DNA of 20,674 nucleotides from Mesotaenium endlicherianum (Eukaryota > Streptophyta > Zygnematophyceae > Zygnematales > Mesotaeniaceae). Numbering within the stretch: position 1 is the stretch's first letter; each line of letters begins with the position of its first letter. Both the position numbers and the translations under genes were made by a program. The notes under the pieces were generated by a model. That model made no database searches. It was not told where the DNA came from and worked only from the letters and a program-made list of their open reading frames with translations. The stretch spans positions 1 through 20,674 of the forward strand of contig WELA01006042.1 in NCBI GenBank assembly GCA_009602735.1, read 5' to 3'. Shown here in pieces: positions 1 through 6,798 of the stretch.

Positions 1-586
1 TTGACATTAGACACTCTTCTCTTCTCGCAGTTTCCGGACAAAAAACTAAAACTGCTACTGGTGATAGGTCTCTGCATCATAAATTCTGAAAATATACGTG
101 GCTGTAGTCCATAAGTATTCGGTCATTTAGAGTCCAAGTTTGCTTAACTTGGAGCACTGGTGAGAGAGATATGATGCGCTAAGTAAAAGGGGGTCAGGCT
201 GCTGGCATTGTTAGGGCAAAATATGCCTTCAGACATTGTGCCCTCCCCTGAACTTGGAATGCTTTGAAACTCAAGACTCTGGTAGAACATCTTACAACGC
301 CTATTTTGAGACTTACTTTGCAGAATTTCAAGAAGTATAGGAGGACTTATGATTTTCAGAAGTTTCTGCACAGATTTGGAGGAGTGCCTACTCTCTCAGC
401 TCTCAACGACACTTCAGAAATTAGAATGCTCTCAAATTTGATGACCCGGTAGAATTCTCCGATGCAGTCCGTCTGGAACTCAAATTTTTAGATTTGAAGC
501 AGTTCTGTGGACGCTATGAATTTTTGAATTTGTGGCAGATTCTGCGCCAACTTGTACAATTTTCTTTATCATTAAGGAGTAGGCTA

Positions 587-745
587 GCCAATAAGGTCAC
601 ACCACCTACGACCTTGCCTAGTCTACCTTACATGTGTAGGACTTGACTTGGCGCCTTTGACTAGTCCTCTTCACATGTGTGGCATCTGACTTGAAACTGT
701 TGACTAGTTTGCTCCACATGTGTAAGACCTGACTTGACGCGCCGA
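587..745 (+). repeat. 43-bp tandem repeats before the element F polypurine tract
   Basis: ACATGTGT recurs at 630-637, 673-680 and 716-723, exactly 43 bases apart. Each is followed by a diverged GACTTGACTTG-like segment, and the first two units then run into TTGACTAGT. A weaker partial unit precedes the first. The units are diverged, so this is an old array. Confidence 0.75.
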
Positions 746-760
746 GACGTCGCTTTTTCT

Positions 761-773
761 ATCGGGGGGGTGA
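761..773 (+). promoter_or_regulatory. Polypurine tract of element F
   Basis: ATCGGGGGGGTGA sits immediately 5' of the LTR start at 774. A purine run touching the 5' edge of the 3' LTR is where LTR retrotransposons prime plus-strand DNA. This placement says the LTR at 774-1276 is a 3' LTR in plus orientation and not a solo LTR. Confidence 0.65.
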
Positions 774-1276
774 TGTAGTGATTTGAGTTATTATATATTA
801 GTTTGCATATATTTTAATGTTTTCAAATATATTTGGAGTAGTATTGTGTGGAGTCAAGTGTGAATAGGTACTCTAGTAACTTGGTTCATGTCCTTTGAAC
901 CTTCCAAGGCATTTTCGAAGTTAGAGGAAAGACCTAGAAGAACTCCATGTGGCAAAAGTCAAATGTGCCATTTTTAGGTCAAAAGGACATGTGTACATTA
1001 TTCTAGAAAGAGGTGGCAAGTTTTGGGATGTGTTGGGTGCCAACACATCAACATACACCTTCCTATAAATTACTTATGTAGCAAGTATATAAACAAGAGC
1101 TAGAACATAGAAAGACATTCCAGAATCACTCTTGTACTTGCCAAAATCCAGAAATATATTAACTTTCAAGAAGCCATCTCTCTTTCAAGAAGCTACCACT
1201 TGTGTTCAAAGGTCCTCGTCTTGAATAGATAAAGTATTATATTTCACTAAGTACTTAATCTATCTGTTTCACTACA
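774..1276 (+). mobile_element. 3' LTR of element F
   Basis: The boundaries are given by perfect terminal inverted octamers, TGTAGTGA at 774-781 and TCACTACA at 1269-1276, with canonical TG...CA ends. The 503-bp LTR contains two TATA-like boxes, at 1064-1070 (TATAAAT) and 1086-1092 (TATATAA), about 190-210 bases before its end. It also has a perfect 7-bp hairpin at 1030-1046. It is unrelated in sequence to the other LTRs here. It ends inside the N-terminal coding part of the aORF of element A, so it arrived after A. The likely target duplication is AAGGA at 1277-1281; its partner is outside the window. Superfamily (copia or gypsy) cannot be told from this piece. Confidence 0.75.
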
Positions 1277-2907
1277 AAGGAGGACAATGGAGCAATACCA
1301 GAAGGAGCTGGCGGCGACGTCCCTCACCAGGAGAGAACAAGAAAGGGTTCGAAGACAACAAGAGGCGGCAGAAGAGGCACAGAGGAAGAAGGATCAGGAA
1401 GCGGAAAACCTCAGGAAAGCTGAGGAGGAGAGGCAGAAGAAACAACAAGAAGAAGCGGCACCGGCAGAGGAGGAGAGAAGGAGAAAGGCTGAAGCGGACA
1501 GGCAGAAGATCTTGGCCACTTACAGGTATACTGTGGTGGGTGGCCAAAACTTTGATAACCTGAAGGAAGCATTGCTGGCAGCCCAGGAGATCAACAAGCT
1601 AGAACAGACAACACTGCTACACAGGGAAAGGGCTGCAGCACTGGATAGGTACATTGAGACACAAACTGGTGTGGTACTCTACGAAGATTATGCCAAGATG
1701 GTGGGCTATACAGCAGAGCAGGCCCGGTACCTTGCAGATGATTCAGACCACAAGCCGGTCCCAATACCGGGAATAGTGGGAGATCAGAGACTTATCAGGA
1801 TGGTGAGCATGCGGCCCGATAGCTTTAAGGATACGGTATTCTACCTCACACTTCTGCCAGCTTACAATGAAGTTGAGAGAAGGAGCTGGGAGTACTTGGC
1901 CAAGGAAGCAGGACAACAGATGTTCTCTTCCCACTGGTTTCCGTGTAAACTGAGGTAAGGCTGAGCATGGACCCCAGTACTACCAGCAGCCAACAGATTG
2001 GAGGTGGATGACCGTCACAAACGAAAAGCAGGACTGTGACCGAGCCCAACCGGATGACTTCCACTATGGCATGGACGGCTACCTCATCCTACCACCTCAC
2101 ATTGCCCCTTGGGACCCCAGGCTGAATGGCTGCCTGAGCAATATGAATGCAGAGACCAAAGAGCACACGAGGAGGGGGAGAGACTACTTCTCTAAGGGAA
2201 AGCATGCTTTTGTCAAATGGGCAAAGAATGCAGGCCGGATAGATATCAGCAGGCTGAAGGCCAAGCAACCTTTGGCGCGCCCTGAGAAAGGGAGGTCTAT
2301 AGACTACTCCATGTCTACCAGGGAGCAGGACGACTTAGTGGACGAGACTCCTACCCTCTCGGAGGAGGAAGATGAGGAGGATGAGGAAGAAGAACAAGGA
2401 AGAGGAGAAGCATCAGAATCTGGTACTCAAGACACCCAGGGGCAGGCAAGAGCAGGGCTTCCTCAGGAGCCAAGATCAGGAATATGGCATGTGACCCTGA
2501 CCATAGAGGTAACTGAATCGCGCACTCGCTCCCCCAGCCCACCTGCCCAAGCAGGGGAAGAAGCTGATCTGACTGTACTTGGCAGCAGACAAAGGCAGAA
2601 ATCCCCAGAGGACAGGGATGCCAGAAGAGGGATACGCGGGGTGGCCAGAGGTATGCCGGCCTCTCCCTTCGCCCAGGGGCATGTACCTCTTGCCAATGTA
2701 TTTCAGCATCCTACTGGAATGCCTGTCTATGTGGGGATCAACACCCAAGTGGTTGAAGAGCAGGCTACCATCCTTCGTTCGCCTCGAGGTCCAACTTTAG
2801 AACAAACGGGGTTCTTTAGAAGGCCAGCAGACAGACCTAGAGGGCTGTCCAGATCTAGATCCAGATCTCAGTCTCCTAATCCTGAAGCCCCAGGAACAAC
2901 CCCCTAG
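1277..2907 (+). pseudogene. aORF of element A (extra gene between pol and 3' LTR), N-terminus cut off
   Basis: I do not recognise this family. The protein begins with a Glu/Lys/Arg/Gln-rich coiled-coil segment (to about 1505). The conserved central domain follows, with motifs TGVVLYEDYAKMVGY, RLIRMVSM, SFKD, EVERRSWEYLAKE, HWFPC, PTDWRWMT and LPPHIAPWDPRLNG. Then come KGKHAFVKWAKN, an acidic run around 2355-2400, and a tail with HVPLANVFQHPTGMPVYV and SRSRSRSQSP, ending in TAG at 2905. Two breaks are visible. LTR F has removed roughly the first 26 codons relative to copy C. One inserted base near 1955 (AGGTAAGG where copy C has AAAAAGG) shifts the frame, so the halves are open at 1287-1958 and about 1960-2907. 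No signal peptide or hydrophobic span is seen. Its closest relative here is copy C. The 3' LTR of A follows 116 bases downstream. Confidence 0.8.
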
Positions 2908-2988
2908 GTGACAAGCTGAAGAGGCAGTTAGTTGGGGGGGGGGGCTGGTCAGGTTTAGTTCCCTGACCAAAAACTTCTGCAGTTTAAT

Positions 2989-3005
2989 GTTGTTGAGGCG
3001 TCAAC
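2989..3005 (+). other. Hairpin upstream of element A polypurine tract
   Basis: The sequence GTTGTTGAGGCGTCAAC can fold with an AGG loop, with imperfect pairing. The same element is a perfect 7-bp stem in B (4848-4864, minus) and C (15073-15089), always less than 20 bases before the polypurine tract. Confidence 0.55.
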
Positions 3006-3007
3006 AA

Positions 3008-3023
3008 GTTAAGTTGGAGGGAT
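3008..3023 (+). promoter_or_regulatory. Polypurine tract of element A
   Basis: GTTAAGTTGGAGGGAT abuts the TGTAATG start of the LTR at 3024. The same AAGTTGGAGGG core precedes the 3' LTRs of B and C. This fixes the LTR as the 3' LTR of A and places the aORF inside the element. Confidence 0.8.
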
Positions 3024-3742
3024 TGTAATGAATCAGTATATTAGTAGATATAATATTCATCTAAATATAATAGTTAATTAAGTTCAGCCTACTGAACTCT
3101 AAGTAGTATTGAGTCTGCTGGACTTTATATAATTATCAGTTTAAGGGCCCAGCCGGAAGCAGCAGGCTGAAGCCAACTTAAGTCAGCTCGCTGACACATT
3201 CTTTGACAGCCAGCTGACTTCCGTACTCGGTAGCAGCAAATTGCCTAGATATGCATCTAAGTATGGTATGCTAGATGAATGGCCAGATGACATCCCTACG
3301 ATGGATGGCGATTTGGGATGATGGGAGATGGCGGTGGATTTGGTTAATTGAGGTCCTACCAACGTGGTTAACTCCCGGGTAGGCGGTGCCATCGCACTGG
3401 CCGTTGAACAGTAAACTCATTCCCTGTACATATGCTAGGCATTGCTCTCGAGTTCGGCATTCGGAAACGAGGCCAACTCTCTTGTACAGCTTACGGAGAG
3501 GGATCTGAATCCAAGGCGAGAAGCCATTGATACGCACTGTCTTCCAACCTTGCTTATTTTTGAGTTTACTGGTTGCATTATTGATGCTAGTTTACTTGCA
3601 TATGACTTACGAGTATTATTCACTGCTAGCGTGTTGTCCTTTGCTGTGAAATCAATTAACGGAAAATACCATGAAGATTACTTGCTGATATAAAGATCTT
3701 TATTAATTGTTAATTGCCTATTTGGTAAGTTGATTCATTTCA
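3024..3742 (+). mobile_element. 3' LTR of element A
   Basis: This 719-bp LTR starts TGTAATGAATC and ends GATTCATTTCA, so the ends are TG...CA with an extended imperfect inverted repeat. It belongs to the same family as the LTRs of B, C and E. The first quarter carries several short palindromes, such as the 7-bp-stem hairpin at 3081-3098 and GTCAGC-TC-GCTGAC at 3182-3195. A TATA-like GATATAAAG lies about 50 bases before the 3' end. The next bases, TCAAC (3743-3747), are the probable target duplication; the 5' partner is outside the window. Confidence 0.85.
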
Positions 3743-3801
3743 TCAACGCCAAAGGGGCATTGAAACGATTTTATCTTCCAGAAGCTGGTAAACCATCCTA
3801 A
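3743..3801 (+). pseudogene. C-terminal end of pol (chromodomain tail) of element C
   Basis: Directly after LTR A the plus strand reads INAKGALKRFYLPEAGKPS and a TAA at 3799-3801. The NAKGALK part matches the end of the chromodomain region of element B (NAKGALKLLLL, near 6840). The final residues differ. So A was inserted in the last codons of the pol gene of an older plus-strand element, C. The rest of that pol lies to the left, outside the window. The match is short but is supported by the correct position: spacer, aORF and LTR of C follow in order. Confidence 0.7.
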
Positions 3802-4108
3802 CAGTCATATTAGTTGACACAAGAAGGTGACAGGAGGTCCGCCCTCCATTTAAGTTGGAAGGAAATGGGAATGTGTCAGTTAAGTGACAGCATAGTGACA
3901 GATGTGATAGGCAGCTAAGGTGGCGGGTGTTCACCGCTCGGAACAATGAAAGGGTCCTTACATAAAACTCATCACTTAATTCACACTGCACACTTATCTG
4001 TTCGCTCACCCTTACTACAATATAGATTATTTGACTCCAAGCACCAGCCCTGTTAAGGCAACGAGATAAACCTGCTGTACTGCTACAAACTTGCTGTGTC
4101 CACGACTA
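3802..4108 (+). other. pol-aORF spacer of element C, first part
   Basis: Noncoding spacer between the pol stop and the aORF of C, cut by B at 4108 and resumed at 13150. It contains GTGACAGGAGGTCC and a degraded polypurine-like motif, TTAAGTTGGAAGGAAATGGG, near 3850. Both match the equivalent spacer of B (6475-6798, minus), where the motif is better kept. I see no open frame. The last five bases, GACTA, are the left target duplication of B. Confidence 0.65.
4104..4108. repeat. Left target-site duplication of element B
   Basis: GACTA at 4104-4108 is repeated at 13145-13149, exactly flanking the two LTR ends of element B. Five-base duplications are normal for Ty3/gypsy integration. Its survival shows that B is one intact insertion, not a recombinant. 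Confidence 0.9.
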
Positions 4109-4829
4109 TGAAATGAATCGACTTACCAAATAGACGATTAACAATTAATAAAGATCTTTATATCAGCAAGTAATCTTTATGGTATTTTCCGTTAGCTGGT
4201 TTAACGGCAAAGGACAACACACTAGCAGTGAATAATACTCGTAAGTCATATGCAAGTAAACTAGCATCAATAATGCAAATCAGTAAACTCATACATAAGC
4301 AACGTTCGAAGACAGTGCGTATCAATGGCTTCTCGCCTTGGATTTTGATCGCTCTCAGTAAGCTGTACAAGAGAGTTGGCCTCGTTTCTGAATACCGAAC
4401 TCGAGAGCAATGCCTAGCATATGTACATGGAATGAGTTTACTGTTCAACGGCCAGTGCGATGGCACCGCCTACCCGGGAGTTAACCACGTTGGTAGGACC
4501 TCGGTTAACCAAATCCACCGCCATCTCCCATCATCCCGAATCGCCATCCATCATAGGGATGTCATCTGGCCATTCATCTAGCATACCACACTTAGATGCA
4601 TATCGAGGCAGTTCGCTGCTACCGAGTACGGAAGTCAGCTGGCTGTCAAAGAATATGTCAGCAAGCTGACTTAAGGTGACATCAGCCTGCTACTTCCGGC
4701 CGAGTCATTAAACTGATATTAAATATAAAGTCCAGCAAATTGATCATTAACTAAAGTTCAGCAGGCTGAACTTATTTAACTATATTATTTGAATGAATAT
4801 TATGTCAACCAATATACTGATTCATTACA
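4109..4829 (-). mobile_element. 3' LTR of element B
   Basis: This 721-bp LTR runs from TGTAATGAATC (4829 end) to TTTCA (4109 end) on the minus strand. It is preceded on that strand by a polypurine tract, so it is the 3' LTR. It holds the perfect 8-bp-stem palindrome AGTTCAGC-AG-GCTGAACT at 4755-4772 and GTCAGC-AA-GCTGAC at 4657-4670. With LTR A (3024-3742) it forms a large inverted repeat. Confidence 0.93.
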
Positions 4830-4843
4830 ATCCCTCCAACTTA
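4830..4843 (-). promoter_or_regulatory. Polypurine tract of element B
   Basis: On the minus strand, AAGTTGGAGGGAT lies directly before the LTR start. The hairpin GTTGTCG-AGG-CGACAAC (4848-4864) stands just upstream. Confidence 0.85.
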
Positions 4844-4847
4844 TCAT

Positions 4848-4864
4848 GTTGTCGCCTCGACAAC
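4848..4864 (-). other. Hairpin upstream of element B polypurine tract
   Basis: A perfect 7-bp stem with a 3-base loop, GTTGTCG-AGG-CGACAAC on the minus strand. It is identical in element C (15073-15089), although surrounding sequence between B and C is poorly conserved. Confidence 0.65.
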
Positions 4865-4914
4865 ACTAACACTAATAACAGCGTGCTGTCCCTTCCGTCC
4901 CCAGCCTACTGCCA

Positions 4915-6474
4915 TTAGGAGGGAGATGTCCCTGAGGCCCTATACTCAGGGGAGCCAGACCTCCTCCTGTCTTGGGGTCTTCTGAAGCCTGTCAGAGAAG
5001 GAGGTTCCGTGTAAGGACCCGGCGGAGAACGCAGTAACTGGGCTGTTTCCTCCTGCACAGTCTGAAACTGAAGGGAGGCAGCCTTCTCCTGGGCAGCCCT
5101 CAAACTAACAGGTACGTATACCGGCATCCCAGAAGGATGTTGCATGACATGAGCCAAGGGTACATGCCCTCTCTGCGAGGGAGATGCTGGCAGGCCTCTG
5201 GCTATCTCCCGAGCAGCCCTCCTGTCTGCCCTGTCTGACTGGGTCTCCTTGCCTGGAGATGGGGTCTGTCCTCTAGTGTCCTCCTCCTCGCCTTCCTCTT
5301 CATCTTCCTCTGACTCCTCCTCCTCGCCGTCCCCGGGTTCCTCTGAGACTTCTGGGGTGTCATCTGTCAGCTGCTCCAGCTCTTCCCGAGAAAAAGAATA
5401 TCCCACTGACCTTCCCCTTTTGGGTGCTGGTGGGGGCTGCTGAGTCCGAACCGCATAGAGGTCCTTTTCCCCCTGCTTACTTGCCCATTTGGCATAAGCG
5501 TGCTTCCCTTTGGAGAATGACTCTCAGGCTCTGCTTCTGTCCCCCTGCATCTCCTGGCTCATGCAATCTCTGACTCCATCCAATCTTGGGTCCCAAGCCG
5601 CAATGTGAGGGGGCAATACTATGTTCCCCTTTAGGTCTGTCAGGAAATCCTCATCCGTCGCCCTGTCATTCTGCTGGTCCCTCATGTTGATGGTCATCCA
5701 CCGCCAATCAGTGGGCTTTTGGAAGAAGGCAGCGTCTGTCTTTTTGAGAGTACAAGGGTACCAGTGCCCTGCAAAGTCCAGCTGACTGGTTTCTCTGGCC
5801 AAGAATTCCCAGCTCCTCCTCTCCACCTCATTGTACATGGCCTTGAACCTGTTGTGGGGTGTTGAGTCCTTGAAGCTGTCCGCGTCCATGGGGATCATCC
5901 TGATGACCCTATCTGCCCCCCAGATACCAGGAATCGAGACAGCTCCTGCTTCGTTCACCTGGGCCATTGCCTTGGCCTCTCCGATTGCATATCCTACCAT
6001 CCTGGGGTAATCGTGGTAGAGGAGGAGCCCTGTGCTGACCTCTATATACTTGTCAAAGTTTTCGGATGTCTCCCCTTCCCTTTGGAGGATTTCCTTCTGC
6101 GACTCACTGCAACTTCTCTGGGCATACTTGAAGGCCTCCTCCCGTAGATCAAAGCCCTTGCCCAGCACTGTGTAGCGGTAGCTGCTGATTCTCCTCTATT
6201 CTTCTTCTTCAGCCTGCTGCTTCCGCTTCTCCTCAGCTTGCCTCTTCTCCTCTGCTTTCTTGGCCTCCTCTGCAGTTTTTCTGTCCATTTCTTCCAGCCT
6301 CAGTCTGGCCTGTTCCTCCTCCTCCTTCTTCTTCTGTGCCTCCCGTTCTTGTTGGAGTCTTTGTGATTCCCGAGCGGAGATGGAAGATGATTCGATGTCT
6401 CCACGGAATTGCAAGTATTCTGCATGTGCCTCTTCCGCCCTTCTCTTCCTCTTGAGTTCCGACTTTTGAGTCAT
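4915..6474 (-). pseudogene. aORF of element B, complete length with two in-frame stops
   Basis: This is the most complete copy of the unknown family, 520 codons in one frame from ATG at 6474 (aligned with the starts of C and D) to the stop at 4915. Residues 1-95 are a basic then Glu/Gln/Lys-rich coiled coil. About 96-290 form the conserved domain, with TGLLLYHDYPRMVGY, DRVIRMIPM, SFKD, EVERRSWEFLARE, HWYPCTLKK, PTDWRWMT and LPPHIAAWDPRLDG. SKGKHAYAKWA follows, then an acidic run, HVPLAHVMQHPSGMPVYV and an Arg/Ser/Pro tail. Two stops interrupt it: TAG at 6196-6198, at the position that is CAG in copy A, and TGA near 5530, where copy D has Arg. Both are explained by C-to-T change. No membrane segment or signal peptide is seen. 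It lies between pol and the 3' LTR on the same strand as pol. Function is unknown; an accessory nucleic-acid-binding or structural protein is only a guess. Confidence 0.85.
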
Positions 6475-6798
6475 CTTGCTCAATTATAAACACAATGCAG
6501 TTAGTGAAGTCATGATATTTTGCCGCTACTGAGTGCCCTTGATGAAGAGGGACGCAATCGGGAGAGTTCCTAGTGTGGAATACTTGGTGTGAGTGAATAT
6601 AAGGAAAAATTGAGTTAGAGAGCAAGTGAGTGTGAGCGCAGGTTGAGTGTGTAATATGGTGATCAGAGAATACCACTCCCTCCAACTTAAGTTTAAAGGT
6701 GGGCTGCTTGTCACAACTGTCACTAACTGTCACATCCCCCTCCAACTTATATGGAGACGGGACCTCCTGTCACCTTCCCATGTCTACTGAAGGGACAG
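6475..6798 (-). promoter_or_regulatory. pol-aORF spacer of element B with two PPT-like motifs
   Basis: 324 bases separate the pol stop from the aORF ATG. On the minus strand it contains ATAAGTTGGAGGGGGATG (near 6734-6752) and CTTAAGTTGGAGGGAGTGG (near 6674-6692), both close copies of the true polypurine tract before the 3' LTR. Further on is a TCAACCTGCGCTCACACTCA stretch that is also found, diverged, in the leader of D. The spacer may carry a promoter or splice acceptor for the aORF, because ribosomes ending pol would not reach it easily, but I see no clear TATA box or polypyrimidine tract that proves either. Confidence 0.5.

Larger units (their letters stand above)
1..773 (+). other. 3' internal part of LTR element F, no gene recognised
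   Basis: This stretch lies directly upstream of a polypurine tract and an LTR, so it is most simply the untranslated 3' interior of element F. I translated the long frames by eye (for example 264-452 on the plus strand) and found no reverse transcriptase, integrase, gag or zinc-knuckle motif. The frames are short and AT-rich. The last 190 bases hold tandem repeats and a G-rich tract, listed separately. The left end of F, including its 5' LTR, would lie outside the window. Confidence 0.5.

Noticed and set aside
1272..1547. Leu-rich open frames on the strand opposite the aORF coiled coils (also 13115-13522, 5249-5443)
   Set aside because: They are mirror images of Glu/Lys-rich coding on the other strand and carry no motif; a membrane protein reading is not supported.
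1950..1960. GTAAG at the frame break in copy A as a splice donor
   Set aside because: Aligned with copies B and C, the break is a single inserted base in an otherwise continuous domain, with no intron-sized insert following.
4228..4581. An antisense open frame of about 88-117 codons inside the LTRs, present in the LTRs of A, B (both) and, broken, E
   Set aside because: It starts with GTG, not ATG, and its conservation follows from the high similarity of young LTRs. In the older LTR of C it has several stops, so there is no sign of selection on the protein.
6196..6198. Genetic code with TAA/TAG read as glutamine, suggested by TAG/TAA at a Gln codon in aORF copies and a TAA in RT
   Set aside because: Copy D has TAA where B has Leu, B also has a TGA, and the long pol frames end normally at TAA. 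Plain C-to-T decay explains the data better.
4915..6474. aORF as a retroviral envelope gene from its position
   Set aside because: No signal peptide, transmembrane segment or furin-type site is visible; the protein is charged, coiled-coil and partly disordered.
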